Positions 22,910 through 32,448 are shown, counted from the stretch's first letter. The stretch is DNA of 64,000 nt from Ascoidea asiatica (GCA_001600695.1 BCKQ01000001.1:1888722-1952721), one strand, 5' to 3'. Notes: a model not told the origin generated them from the letters alone. Numbers and translations: made by a program.

Positions 22910-23546
22910 TATTGGCGGTTAATTGTTTTGAATTAAATATTAAATCATTTGCATTTAAAGGTAAATCAGGAGTTGAATTATTAATATTATTGATATTATT
23001 ATTAATATTATTAATATTATCAAAATTCTCAATATCATTTGATTGATATCTCATTGATAATCTTCTTTGAACTAATTTTGTTAATTTATCATTATTTTGA
23101 GTAGTTTTAACAGAAAGATTAGATAAAGATAAATCACTATTATTTGAATAATTTGAATTATATATTGGTAATTGAAGATTTTTATTTATATTATTACTTG
23201 ATTTAGTTTTTATACTTGATTTACTTTTAATTTTAGTAATGTTATTATTATTATTATTATGATTATTATTATTATTATTATTATGATTATTATTATGATT
23301 ATTGGTGTTATTTTTTTTTGAAATTAAGTAATTATTATTTATACTATTTACATTTTGAATATTATTTATATTATTAGTAATAGTATTGTTATTATTATTA
23401 TCATTTGGATTTAATTGATTTCTATATTTTGATAAATTATCATTAATATTAAAATTTGAAGCAAATTGTTTCCAATCACCAACTGGAGCTCTACTTTTTC
23501 TTAAAGAATATTTATCAGGACCTTGACCAGGTGGAGCCAATGACAT
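20415..23546 (-). CDS. EXO84: Exocyst complex component Exo84
   Basis: 1043 residues. The N terminus SLRKSRAPVGDWKQFASNF is characteristic. A conserved Vps51/Exo84-type helical region lies at about 290-390 (KNLNFKLDKDIESNI..YEKIL). A PH domain follows at about 480-640, spanning GRHVLTDSGKWLEL, IQIFILNDYILIASK and the core strand CWPLREVKLIEL, and then the C-terminal helical bundle to 1043. Exo84 is part of the exocyst that tethers secretory vesicles at growth sites. Extra length over S. cerevisiae (753) is Asn and Ser runs between domains. The stop lies 73 bp from the SNF6 stop (convergent genes). Confidence 0.9.
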
Positions 23547-23750
23547 TATGAAATGTAAATATATATAAGTATCTTTTTATTAATATATAATGATTGAAAT
23601 GATTGATTGATTGATTGATTGATCTCCTTTAATTGGAATTGTTTATGAAAACAGGTGTAAAATGAGTTGTTGTCCTAATTGGATCAGATATAATAAAAGA
23701 AGAAATTTATTGACTATAAAAAAAGAAGAAACAACTGCAAAAAAAACAAA

Positions 23751-23848
23751 TGCTCTGGGGGAGGCTCGAACTCCCGGCCTTCAGCACACCCACAACACTG
23801 GTAGTACTGCTATGAGGCTGATGCTCTAGCCAACTGAGCCACCAAAGC
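23751..23848 (-). tRNA. tRNA-Met(CAU), elongator, with 24-nt intron
   Basis: Folding the minus strand gives an acceptor stem GCTTTGG/CCAGAGC (one G-T pair), D arm GGCTCAGTTGGCTAGAGC, anticodon stem TCAGC/GCTGA with loop CTCATA-T, variable bases AGGCC, and T arm GGGAG-TTCGAGC-CTCCC with discriminator A. Box A (TGGCTCAGTTGG) and box B (GTTCGAGCC) are intact. The anticodon CAT is followed, after position 37, by a 24-nt intron starting GCAGTACTACC. The mature length is 74. Initiator tRNA is excluded by the TTC T loop and sequence. The match to yeast elongator tRNA-Met is close, though that gene lacks an intron in S. cerevisiae. Confidence 0.93.
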
Positions 23849-24254
23849 CACTTTGTTGAACACAGAAACAGCAACAGCAGCACTCAATGGTAAACTGATT
23901 TGATGAGGCCAGTTGAAATAAAAAGAGTCACGTTTCGGTGTCTTTTTAAGATTGGTTTAATCACAATTGGTAATTGGGTAATTGTGATATTTGTTCATTC
24001 TGTGTAAGTATTACTGTTATTACTGTTATTACTATTACTATTACTATGCTAATTACTGTGTTTATGTTTATGTTTATGTTTATGTTTATGTTTATTATTA
24101 CTATGTATGTGAGGTATCTGATGATTAATGAACTTGAATTATATCTAATATCTAATATCTAATATTTAGTATTTAGTATTTAGTATCTAATTGATAAGTA
24201 ATTGAATTTGTATTAATGTGTATTGAATGTGAAATGATTGAGTAGTGATTGAAG
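23849..24254. other. Intergenic between tRNA-Met and URA6
   Basis: Contains ACTGTT/ACTATT triplet-like repeats, GTTTAT hexamer repeats (about 24058-24094) and TAATATC repeats. A 62-codon frame at 23974-24162 is made of these repeats and is not credible. Nothing else is seen. Confidence 0.5.
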
Positions 24255-24860
24255 TTAATTTAAAATTTCATAATCTTTTAAAGCCTTTTTAACATCTTCA
24301 TAAACTAAATCAACAGATTTATCACAATCTATTTTAACAACTTTATTAAATTTATTAAAATATTCAATAACTGGCATTGAAGTTTCAATAAAAGTTTTAA
24401 ATCTTTTTTTAATACTATTAATATTATCATCAATTCTACCACTAGTGATACCTCTATGAATTAATCTTTTTTCTAAAATTTTTTCATTACAATTAAAAAA
24501 AATTATTAATTTTGATTTAATTATTTCATTTTCAAATGTTTTTGCTTGATCCATTTTTCTTGGAAATCCATCAATTAAAAAAAAATTTTTTTTTTTATTA
24601 GAATTTTTAATAATTAAAGAAATTGAATTTTTTAATAATTCAATTGTAATATATTGTGGAACTATTAAACCTTCTTTAATATAATTATCAATTAATTCTC
24701 CATATTTTGAATTTTTACGTTTTTGTTCTTCTCTTAATAAATCTCCTGCTGATAAATGATTAAATTTAAATTCATTAACTAATTTTGAACATTGTGTACC
24801 TTTACCAGATCCAGGTCCACCTAAAATGAAAATAACTGAAATATCCTTAAATTCTTCCAT
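24255..24860 (-). CDS. URA6: UMP/CMP kinase (uridylate kinase)
   Basis: 201 residues, the size of yeast Ura6 (204). The P-loop GGPGSGKGTQ is at about 14-23. The NMP-binding motif LSAGDLLREEQ, the lid-adjacent segment FLIDGFPRKMDQA, and the lid RGITSGRIDDN with RFKTFIETSMPVIEYF are all present. It phosphorylates UMP to UDP (and CMP, dUMP) with ATP in pyrimidine nucleotide synthesis. Short lid and the IDD motif distinguish it from adenylate kinases. No low-complexity insert is present, unusual for this genome. Confidence 0.95.
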   Translation of the reverse strand: MEEFKDISVIFILGGPGSGKGTQCSKLVNEFKFNHLSAGDLLREEQKRKNSKYGELIDNYIKEGLIVPQYITIELLKNSISLIIKNSNKKKNFFLIDGFPRKMDQAKTFENEIIKSKLIIFFNCNEKILEKRLIHRGITSGRIDDNINSIKKRFKTFIETSMPVIEYFNKFNKVVKIDCDKSVDLVYEDVKKALKDYEILN

Positions 24861-25242
24861 CCTTTATCTCTATCTATCTCTATCTATCTATATTATCTAT
24901 ATTATCTATATTCTTTGATGATTATTATATCATTTATTAACAATACTTTCATATTCTTTTATTATTCATTCTCTTAGCCATGCAATTACAATTACAATGT
25001 TAATATTATCTTTGGTACCATCTGATTGGTTCATTCCATACCGTAATTAATGAAATTTAAAGCTAAATTAGAAATAAACACGAAACAACTCGAAATTACG
25101 AGAAAAGAAGAATAGAATAATAGAATAATAGAAGAATAGAAGAATAAAAGAATAGAAGAAACAAGAAATATTAAACAGTTAATAGAGTCAATCAAGAGTA
25201 ATTGAAGAATATTAATATTCAAATAATAATTGAATGATATAA
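24861..25242. other. Divergent promoter between URA6 and TDP1
   Basis: Low-complexity DNA: CTAT/ATCTATATT repeats next to URA6 (about 24870-24912) and GAATA/AGAATAGAAG repeats next to TDP1 (about 25105-25165). No other motif was recognised. Confidence 0.5.
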
Positions 25243-27024
25243 ATGAGTGATAAATTATCTCCAAAAGAACAAGTTAGATTAACTTGGTTATCAAAATATG
25301 ATAATAAAGAGAATGATAATGATAATGATAATGACAATGATAATGATAATGATAATGACAATTCAAAGAAAAGAAAATTATCAATAGATAATAAGGATAA
25401 GAAAGTAGATAATGATAGTAGTGATGATGATATACAATTTATATCTGAATTTAAAAAAATTAAGAAAAATAAAGATTTTAAGAATATTGAAATTATAAAT
25501 CTTTTAAGTGATAATGAAGATTTTAATGAAGATATCAAAGTATCTGAAATAAAAAATATTGAATCACCAATAAAATTAATAAGAAATCCAAATTTACCAG
25601 GTAAAAATTCAATAAATTTAAAAGAATTATTTTCAAATACAATTTATAAAACTTATATATTTTCAATGCAAATTGAATTAAATTTTTTATTATCAATAAT
25701 TTTAAAAAATTTTAATAATAATTTAAATAAATTACCTGAATTAAATTTAATTACACAAGATTTATTTAATTTAAATGAAATTTCATTATTAATTAAAAAA
25801 AAAATTAAAATAATTAATTTAAATTTAAAAAAATGTATATTACATCATTCAAAATTTATTATAAATTTTCATAATTTTAAAAATTTAAAATATATTGAAA
25901 TTATAATTTTAACAATGAATTTAACAATGATTGAATTTCAATCAATGGGTGAATGTCTTTGGAAAAGTGATTATTTACCAATAATTGAAAAAAATAATAA
26001 TAATATTAATAATAATATGAAGAAGATTGGAATGAATTTTAAAAATGATTTAATTTATTATTTAAAAAATTATAATAATAATATAATTAATAATTTATGT
26101 AAAGAATTAAATTTATATAATTTTAATTCAATTAAAGCACATTTTATTTCTTCAAAACCAGGATATGATTTAACAAATAATTTTGGATATAAAAAATTAA
26201 ATAAAATTTTTATTGAAAATAATCTTAAAATTGATGAAACTATTATTAAAAAACCATTACAAATTTTAGGACATTGTAGTAGTTTAGCATCAAGTTTTAA
26301 AATAAATTTTAAAAAATCTGAAGTTTCAAATATTTTTACACATATTTTATGTCCAATTCATTTTGAAAATTTTAAAATACCTTTAAATAATGGATTAAAT
26401 TCAATTTTAATAAATTTAAAAAATTTTAATCCAATAATTTTATTTCCAACAAAAAAAAATATTAAAGAAAGTATTGGAGGTGAAAAAATTTCTGGATCAT
26501 TTATTTATTATAATAATGAAAGTAAAAATGGTAAATTACAACATAATTCATTATTAAAAAATTTTTTTTTTAAAAGAAATTTAAATGAAGAATCTAAATA
26601 TAATCCAATTAAAAATAAAGAATTTATTAATAATCATGCAAAAATTTTAACAAGTTCAAATGATTATAATATTAAATATGATAAAAATAATAAATTTGTA
26701 AAAGAGATAAATTTTAATAATTTAAATTATATTATGATTGGATCATTTAATTTAAGTAAAAATGCATGGGGATATCCTGGTAAAAATAATGGATTTAATG
26801 GTGGAAATTGGGAAGTTGGAATTTTAATTAATCCAGAATTATATGAAGAAGATTATAAATTTAAGAAAAAAATAAAATTTAAACCAATTTATGATGATAA
26901 TAAATTTATTAATAATAATAATAATAATAATGATGAAGTGATAATACCTATACGATTACCATTTAAATTTCCAATATTAAGATATGATGATGATGATGAA
27001 CCATTCTCAAAACAAATATTTTAA
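25243..27024 (+). CDS. TDP1: Tyrosyl-DNA phosphodiesterase 1
   Basis: 593 residues. The acidic Asp/Asn N-terminal repeat (about 18-45) precedes a phospholipase-D-like fold with two HKD-type motifs. The first is LHHSKFIINFH at about 204-215. The second is NNHAKILTSSN at about 465-475, followed by IMIGSFNLSKNAWG, which is characteristic of Tdp1. The block LGHCSSLASS and the segment YLPII also fit. Tdp1 removes topoisomerase I peptides and other 3' adducts from DNA ends in the nucleus. The length compares with 544 in S. cerevisiae. A basic patch KKRKL after the acidic repeat may be a nuclear localisation signal. Confidence 0.93.
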   Translation: MSDKLSPKEQVRLTWLSKYDNKENDNDNDNDNDNDNDNDNSKKRKLSIDNKDKKVDNDSSDDDIQFISEFKKIKKNKDFKNIEIINLLSDNEDFNEDIKVSEIKNIESPIKLIRNPNLPGKNSINLKELFSNTIYKTYIFSMQIELNFLLSIILKNFNNNLNKLPELNLITQDLFNLNEISLLIKKKIKIINLNLKKCILHHSKFIINFHNFKNLKYIEIIILTMNLTMIEFQSMGECLWKSDYLPIIEKNNNNINNNMKKIGMNFKNDLIYYLKNYNNNIINNLCKELNLYNFNSIKAHFISSKPGYDLTNNFGYKKLNKIFIENNLKIDETIIKKPLQILGHCSSLASSFKINFKKSEVSNIFTHILCPIHFENFKIPLNNGLNSILINLKNFNPIILFPTKKNIKESIGGEKISGSFIYYNNESKNGKLQHNSLLKNFFFKRNLNEESKYNPIKNKEFINNHAKILTSSNDYNIKYDKNNKFVKEINFNNLNYIMIGSFNLSKNAWGYPGKNNGFNGGNWEVGILINPELYEEDYKFKKKIKFKPIYDDNKFINNNNNNNDEVIIPIRLPFKFPILRYDDDDEPFSKQIF

Positions 27025-27104
27025 AATAATTGAATAAATAATTGAATAAATAAATAAAAATATTGGAATTGAATAAATAAATAAAAATATATATTGGAAT
27101 TGAC

Positions 27105-27165
27105 GAGACCAGGTTTAGGGGACTGCTTGAAATGAAATGTTTCTGCTTACGTAACCGCTGAGTCA
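27105..27165. promoter_or_regulatory. Promoter motifs: TGGTCTC box, TTACGTAA, TGAGTCA
   Basis: On the minus strand, 27122-27105 reads TCCCCTAAACCTGGTCTC, a relative of the box repeated upstream of RPN14. It is followed by TTACGTAA (27147-27154, Yap type) and TGAGTCA (27159-27165, Gcn4/AP-1 type) overlapping an ACGCG core. The nearest downstream start is the mitochondrial protein gene. Confidence 0.5.
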
Positions 27166-27300
27166 CGCGCCGGAGAAATTGAAATGAAACCACAAAAAGA
27201 AGAAAGAAGAAAACGAAATTGAAATGGAATTGAAAATGGAATTGAAAATGGTTGAAGAGAGAAGAGAGACGAGAGAACAGAGAACAGAGAAGAGAGAACA

Positions 27301-27711
27301 ATGTCAGTGTCAGTGTCAGTGTCAGTGTTAGTGCCAATGACTTCTTTCAGAGCTTTCCATTCACTTTCAGTCAATTATTCAATCTCAAACAACAGAAACA
27401 AAAAGAATGGAAATTATTTCATTCATCATCTTTACAAAATTAATCAAAAAAGATCATATCAAAATAAATCAAATTCTGAAGATACTGGAATCTTCAAAGG
27501 TTTATGGATTAGATATATGAATTTACCATATAAATTAAGATTATATATTGCAACTTCTACTTTTATAGTGGCTTTAATTGGTGATTATCTTTCTGAGAAG
27601 ATTTACGAAAGGAATACTTCCATTGAAGTAATTGAAGATGCTTCTTCTTCTTCTGCTTCTTCTTCTTCTGCTTCAACATCTTCATCCTCGTCATCTTCAT
27701 CCTCGTCATAG
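27301..27711 (+). CDS. Small mitochondrial membrane protein, unrecognised
   Basis: 136 residues from the first ATG, but the ATG at 27337 (residue 13, MTSFRAFHSLSV) gives a cleaner mitochondrial targeting sequence. The residues before it come from a TCAGTG repeat. The presequence is rich in Arg, Ser and Asn with a likely cleavage near KRSYQ (about 56). One hydrophobic segment (LYIATSTFIVALIGDYLSEKI, about 82-102) follows the conserved-looking WIRYMNLPYKLR. The tail is a run of serines. It looks like a single-pass inner-membrane assembly factor or respiratory accessory protein, but I do not recognise the family. Confidence 0.68.
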   Translation: MSVSVSVSVLVPMTSFRAFHSLSVNYSISNNRNKKNGNYFIHHLYKINQKRSYQNKSNSEDTGIFKGLWIRYMNLPYKLRLYIATSTFIVALIGDYLSEKIYERNTSIEVIEDASSSSASSSSASTSSSSSSSSSS

Positions 27712-28028
27712 TCTTCTTCAATATAATAACTTGAAATAATATTTTTATTCCCTTTTAAAGGCATCAATTTCCGCTTCACCTGTTTTTAAACTCCACTTCC
27801 AATGAAAAACTTTCCCGATTGGTTTTAAATCTCCGCTTAAAATAACTGACTAATTTTTATTACTAATCTAAAATATTTTATTCGATATTTAATTTACTTA
27901 TTCATCTTACTGTATATATACTCTATATATATATATATATATATATATAACAATAAACATTCACATTCCTATTCATATTCATATTCATATTCATATTCAT
28001 ATCTCATTTAATCATATATTATATAAAT
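27712..28028. other. Intergenic before NAR1
   Basis: Contains two CTCCGCTT/TTCCGCTT copies within about 27765-27840, a TA dinucleotide run (about 27925-27950) and ATTCAT hexamer repeats (about 27970-28003). No gene is seen. Confidence 0.5.
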
Positions 28029-29798
28029 ATGAGTTCAATATTAAGAGAAGAAGATTTAAATGATTTCATAACTCCAGGTTTAGCTTGTATTAAACCAATA
28101 TCAAATAATAATATTACTGAAAATAATAATAATATTAATAATAATGAAGAAATTGAAGTTAAAATTAATGATAATGGTGAAATTTTTGAAATTTCAAATA
28201 TTAATGGTAATTTAAATTCAAAAAAATTAAATATTGCTCAAATTTCATTATCTGATTGTTTAGCTTGTTCTGGTTGTATAACTTCTGCAGAAGAAATCTT
28301 AGTTCAAAATCATTCTCATAAAAAATTTATTAAAGATTATAATAATAATAATAATAGTCAAAAAATATCTTTTATTGTATCAATATCTAATCAATCAAGA
28401 GCTTCATTAGCAAATTATTTCAATTTATCTATTTTTCAATTAGATTTAATTTTAATTCATTTTTTTAAAAATATTTTAAAATTTAATTATATTATAGGTA
28501 CTGAATTATCAAGAATTTTAAGTTTATATTATACTTTTAAAGATTTAGATAATATAAATAATAAAAATTTAAAATTATCTTCTATATGTCCAGGTTGGTT
28601 ATGTTATGTTGAAAAAACTCATCCTTTTATAATTAAAAATAATTTTTTATTAAATATAAAATCTGAACAACAAATTTTAGGTTCAATATTTAAAAATTTA
28701 TCTTCAATTTCTTTAAATAAATCAATTAAAAATATTTATCATTTAACTATTATGCCATGTTTTGATAGAAAATTAGAAGCTGCAAGATTAGAATCTTTTA
28801 ATAATAATATCATCAATGATATTGATTATAATGAAGATAATGTGGATGTAGATTGTGTAATAACTGCAAAAGAATTAATTGAATTAATGAAAGAATTTAA
28901 TAATCCAATTGAAGATTTAATTCAAAATGTAATTTATAATAATAATAATAATAATAATAATATAATATTAACAAGAGATTATATGAATAATGAAATTTAT
29001 AATAAATATATACCAAAAAATTGGCCATTTAAACCAATTGAATCTTGGTTAAATAATTCATTTAATTTAAATTTAAATAAATCAACTTCTGGTAATTATT
29101 CATATTTATATTTATTATATTTAAAAAATAAAATTTTAAATATTAATAATAATAATAAAAATTTATTAATTGAATTAAAAAATGGTAAAAATTTAGATAT
29201 TTATGAATATAATTTAATTAATTTAAATAATAATAATGAAATTTTATATACAACTGCAGTTATTAATGGTTTTAAAAATATTCAAAATTTAATAAGAAAA
29301 TTAAAAAAAAATTCAAAAGAAAATGATAAAAAAATTATTTCAAAAAAAATTTCAAATAAAATTTCAAATAGAATTTCAAATAGAATTTCAAGAAATAATA
29401 TACGAAATTTAAATAAAGATAAAGATAATATTTTAAATTATAAATTTGTTGAAATTATGGCATGTCCATCAGGATGTATAAATGGAGGAGGACAATTAGA
29501 TTTAATTGATAATAATGAAAGTGAAGGTGGTAATGGTAATGGTAATGGTAATTATACATTTAAAGAAAAAATTAATAAAGTTATAAATAAATATAATGAA
29601 ATTGAAGATATTAATATAAATGAATTAGATTTTATTAATAATAATTTAAATTGTGAAAAAATTGAAAATTTTGTTAATAAATTTTGTAATGAATTTAAAA
29701 TTTCAAAAGATAGATTATTAAGAACAAATTTTAAACCATTAATTAATGATAATGATAATAATAATGATAATAATACTTCATTATTTAGTACATGGTAA
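28029..29798 (+). CDS. NAR1: Cytosolic Fe-S assembly protein Nar1
   Basis: 589 residues, related to iron-only hydrogenases but acting in the CIA pathway that matures cytosolic and nuclear Fe-S proteins. The N-terminal cluster ligands are a Cys in GLACIKPI plus SDCLACSGCITSAEE (about 77-90). The second cluster ligands are in CPGWLCYVE, MPCFDRKLEAARLE and MACPSGCINGGGQ. The protein ends in ...FSTW, and a terminal Trp is typical of proteins handled by the CIA targeting complex and of yeast Nar1. Length exceeds the yeast protein (491) through Asn/Lys runs at about 300, 440-470 and 500. Confidence 0.96.
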   Translation: MSSILREEDLNDFITPGLACIKPISNNNITENNNNINNNEEIEVKINDNGEIFEISNINGNLNSKKLNIAQISLSDCLACSGCITSAEEILVQNHSHKKFIKDYNNNNNSQKISFIVSISNQSRASLANYFNLSIFQLDLILIHFFKNILKFNYIIGTELSRILSLYYTFKDLDNINNKNLKLSSICPGWLCYVEKTHPFIIKNNFLLNIKSEQQILGSIFKNLSSISLNKSIKNIYHLTIMPCFDRKLEAARLESFNNNIINDIDYNEDNVDVDCVITAKELIELMKEFNNPIEDLIQNVIYNNNNNNNNIILTRDYMNNEIYNKYIPKNWPFKPIESWLNNSFNLNLNKSTSGNYSYLYLLYLKNKILNINNNNKNLLIELKNGKNLDIYEYNLINLNNNNEILYTTAVINGFKNIQNLIRKLKKNSKENDKKIISKKISNKISNRISNRISRNNIRNLNKDKDNILNYKFVEIMACPSGCINGGGQLDLIDNNESEGGNGNGNGNYTFKEKINKVINKYNEIEDININELDFINNNLNCEKIENFVNKFCNEFKISKDRLLRTNFKPLINDNDNNNDNNTSLFSTW

Positions 29799-29849
29799 TT
29801 AATTATACAATTATATACTTATATAATTTATGTATATATATATATTTAT

Positions 29850-30050
29850 TTAAGATTTCTTTAAAGACATTTGAACACAATTTTTAAAAATAATAAATTC
29901 ATTTTGACAAATTTTATTTGAAATATTTTTATAAGATTTTAAAATACAATTTGCATAATCTTGACCAGATTTTGAACAATTTATTGAAGAATTTAATAAT
30001 TTTTTTGCAGGTCTAATTTTTAAAATTTCTGGTTTTCTTAAATTTGTCAT
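29850..30050 (-). CDS. Twin-Cys protein, NDUFAF8 / Emr1-like
   Basis: 66 residues. A Cys in INCSKSGQDYANC starts a C-x8-C pair, and a second pair follows in ICQNEFIIFKNC (C-x9-C). The order C..YA.C......K..C..EF...K.C matches human NDUFAF8 (a mitochondrial complex I assembly factor) and S. pombe Emr1. Such proteins fold in the intermembrane space or matrix as Cys-paired helical hairpins. The first pair spacing (C-x8-C) is slightly short, as in NDUFAF8. Length, start and non-repetitive composition support a real gene. Confidence 0.75.
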   Translation of the reverse strand: MTNLRKPEILKIRPAKKLLNSSINCSKSGQDYANCILKSYKNISNKICQNEFIIFKNCVQMSLKKS

Positions 30051-30516
30051 TATAATTTGTATTTGTATTTGTATTTGTATTTGTATTTGTATTGATATTG
30101 TTATTGATATTTATATTTATATTTATATGATAATTGATATTGAAATTAATATTGATTTAATAGAAATTATATTCCTTGATTCATTTCTAATTGAGAATTG
30201 TTGTTGTTAATTGATTTAAAACCAGTGAAATTGTCTTTAAAAAGAAATATTTTCAATAGTTTTCAATTCTCAGTCTCCAAATTCACCAAATTCACCAAAT
30301 TCACCAAATTCTCCAAAATCACCAAAATCACCAAGTTCTTTAAGAATATCAGAAGCAGAAGAAGCAGAAGAAGCAGAAAAAACGACAACAACAACAACAA
30401 CAACAACAAGATTTGCCTCTCGACTCATCACACTTTTTTTGATCTTCGATTGCGGAGAAGATTTAAATAAAACAAAGTCACATGACCAGAATGACTCAGC
30501 AATTATGTAATCAGAA

Positions 30517-30658
30517 AGCATCCACGTTTGTGGTCTCAACTTAGAGCATCCATGTTACTGGTCTCATTAAAGGAGATCCAGGAGATTGGCCTCTAATAAG
30601 GAGTACCCCAATGGCGGTCTCGTTTATAAGAGATCCATGTTCTTGGCCTCTGTTTTCC
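30517..30658. repeat. Five-copy ~28-bp imperfect tandem array with TGGYCTC core
   Basis: Five consecutive units of 28-29 bp: 30517-30544, 30545-30573, 30574-30601, 30602-30630, 30631-30658. Each begins AG, then ATCCA-like (fourth unit: TACCCCA), then about 5-7 variable bases, then TGG(T/C)CTC or GGCGGTCTC, then a TAA-rich tail ending in AG or GG. The array ends 172 bp before the RPN14 ATG. Units differ more in spacer than in core, as expected of selected binding sites. The core recurs singly at 11483-11500 and at 27105-27122 (minus). Confidence 0.8.
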
Positions 30659-30690
30659 ATTCATTCAACATTTCACTCTTCTCCAGATAA

Positions 30691-30699
30691 TTTGCCATC
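30691..30699 (-). promoter_or_regulatory. PACE-like (Rpn4) site
   Basis: Minus strand reads GATGGCAAA, one base from the proteasome-associated control element GGTGGCAAA bound by Rpn4. It lies about 130 bp upstream of RPN14, whose product is a proteasome assembly chaperone, so Rpn4 control would make sense. A single 9-mer with one mismatch is weak on its own. Confidence 0.4.
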
Positions 30700-30829
30700 A
30701 GAAAGAAATAAATAATAGAAATAATAGAAATAATAGAAATAATAGAAATAAATATAAAACAATAATGCATATTCTGTATTTTATAATTAATGAAAAGAAA
30801 ATAAAGTAATCAGTAATAATCATTTCATA

Positions 30830-32368
30830 ATGGATTTAATCATTATTCAATCTTCATTTAAAGATGTTATTTCTGATGTTCAATCAAATATCTTAAAAAA
30901 TGATAAATTTTGGATAAATATAAGAAAATTAGATTCAGTTATTTCTCCAGTTAAAGAATATCAAATTAATGTATCAAAAGATTTAAATAATAATTTATTA
31001 TTTAATTGTATTCATATTATTAGTCAATCAATTAATAACATTAATAATAATAATAAAAAACAAGTAATTAATAATAATTCTGAAGTTATTAATGATTTTC
31101 AATTTAAAATTATTAATGATTTTAATTATGAAATTAAAATTAATAAAAATTTATTTAAAATTCAAACTCCAAAATCTTTTAAAATTATAAATAAAAAAAT
31201 TAATTTAAATACAATTGATATTTCAAATCAATTAAATAATAATTTAAATATTTTTAAAACAAATAATTTCATCTCAATTGGTGATTCAAAAGGTAATATA
31301 TATATTTTAGATTTTCCAAAATTAAAAATTTTAAAAATTTTAAATAATCAACATAATTATGATTTATTAATTTTAAAAAATTTTCCTTCAAATAAAGTTA
31401 TATTATCAACTTCATTAAATTATGAAATTAAAATAACTGATTTAATTAATTTATTAACTCCAAGAATTTTTTATCCACATAAAAAATTTATAACAAATAT
31501 AAATTTAATTGGTTCAAATGGTAGAAATTTTATCTCAACTTCTTTAGATTCAACAATTAAATTAATTGATATTGGTTCAAATTCAATTTTAAAAACTTTT
31601 AAAAGAATTATTAATCCTTCTGGAATTACTTCAAGTTTTTTATATAATGATTTAAATAAAAATTTATTATTAAATCAAAAAAATATAATTTCAAATTCAA
31701 AAATTTCAAAATTTCAATTTGAATTAGATGGTAAATTTATCTTAATTGGTGATTTAAATGGTTATATAACTCAATTTAATTTAAAATTTGGTTTTCAAGG
31801 CTTTTCAATTAAAAATGATGAAAATAATAATGAAGAAGAAAATATAAATCCTTCAATATCTTCTTTATTATTAACTAAAAATGAATTTGATTCTTCAAAT
31901 AAAAATGATTTACAAAATTTATATCTTATCATAGGTTTTTCAAATGGTTTATTAAAAATTTATAACTTTAATATCAATAATAATAATAATATTAATAATA
32001 ATAATAGTAATAATAATAATAATAATAGTAATAATGGTTTAGATAATCCAAATGAAATTTTTAAAATTTTCATTAATAAAAATATTCCAATAAATTTATT
32101 AAAATTTGATTCAATTAATCAAATTTTATATATATCTTCAAATGATGATACTTTATTATCAATTAATTTTAAAAATTTAAATTTAAATGATTTAATAAAT
32201 AATTCTTATATTAATAATTTAATTAATTTTAAAAAAAATTTAAAATTTTTAACTTTTGGTTCAATTGATAATTTAAATGATGAATATAGTCAAGTTTTAG
32301 ATATGACTTTAAATAATTCTGGTAATTTATTTACTGTTGGTAAATTTGGTTCAATTAGAATGTACTAA
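30830..32368 (+). CDS. RPN14: Proteasome regulatory-particle assembly chaperone Rpn14-like WD40 protein
   Basis: 512 residues, a beta-propeller with degenerate WD repeats. Blocks match Rpn14/PAAF1 in order. HKKFITNINLIGSNGRNFIS with TSLDSTIKLIDIGS corresponds to the Rpn14 repeat H.a.VTdiaII..GRNvlSaSLDGTIrLWe.G. This is followed by LKTFKRIINPSGITS (ihTFnRkeNP.dGV) and FILIGDLNGYITQFNL (yviaGhvsGvItvhn). The end, QVLDMTLNNSGNLFTVGKFG, also fits. Rpn14 binds Rpt6 during 19S base assembly. Extra length over the S. cerevisiae protein (417) is Asn-rich. Individual repeats are weak, so the ordered similarity carries the call. Confidence 0.78.
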   Translation: MDLIIIQSSFKDVISDVQSNILKNDKFWINIRKLDSVISPVKEYQINVSKDLNNNLLFNCIHIISQSINNINNNNKKQVINNNSEVINDFQFKIINDFNYEIKINKNLFKIQTPKSFKIINKKINLNTIDISNQLNNNLNIFKTNNFISIGDSKGNIYILDFPKLKILKILNNQHNYDLLILKNFPSNKVILSTSLNYEIKITDLINLLTPRIFYPHKKFITNINLIGSNGRNFISTSLDSTIKLIDIGSNSILKTFKRIINPSGITSSFLYNDLNKNLLLNQKNIISNSKISKFQFELDGKFILIGDLNGYITQFNLKFGFQGFSIKNDENNNEEENINPSISSLLLTKNEFDSSNKNDLQNLYLIIGFSNGLLKIYNFNINNNNNINNNNSNNNNNNSNNGLDNPNEIFKIFINKNIPINLLKFDSINQILYISSNDDTLLSINFKNLNLNDLINNSYINNLINFKKNLKFLTFGSIDNLNDEYSQVLDMTLNNSGNLFTVGKFGSIRMY

Positions 32369-32448
32369 TATTAAATTATAATTGTAAGACTATTAAATAT
32401 ATATATAAAAAAAAAAAAAAAAAAAAAAATCATTCATTACTTAAAATT

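Larger units (their letters stand above)
30051..30829. other. Intergenic region upstream of RPN14
   Basis: Holds TATTTG hexamer repeats (about 30058-30095), an AAATTCACC nonamer array (about 30280-30335), an AGAAGC/ACA purine-rich run, the five-copy ~28-bp array described separately, a PACE-like site and AATAATAG repeats (about 30713-30750). Two overlapping small frames at 30198-30539 are built from these repeats and are not accepted as genes. Confidence 0.55.

Noticed and set aside
30198-30539. Overlapping plus and minus frames of about 90 codons
   Set aside because: Built from AAATTCACC and ACA repeats (KFTKFTKF and its mirror); low complexity, overlapping antisense, and inside a promoter region.
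30517-30658. CRISPR array
   Set aside because: Repeats of 28 bp look similar in size, but units are directly abutting and imperfect, with no spacers, and the organism is a eukaryote.
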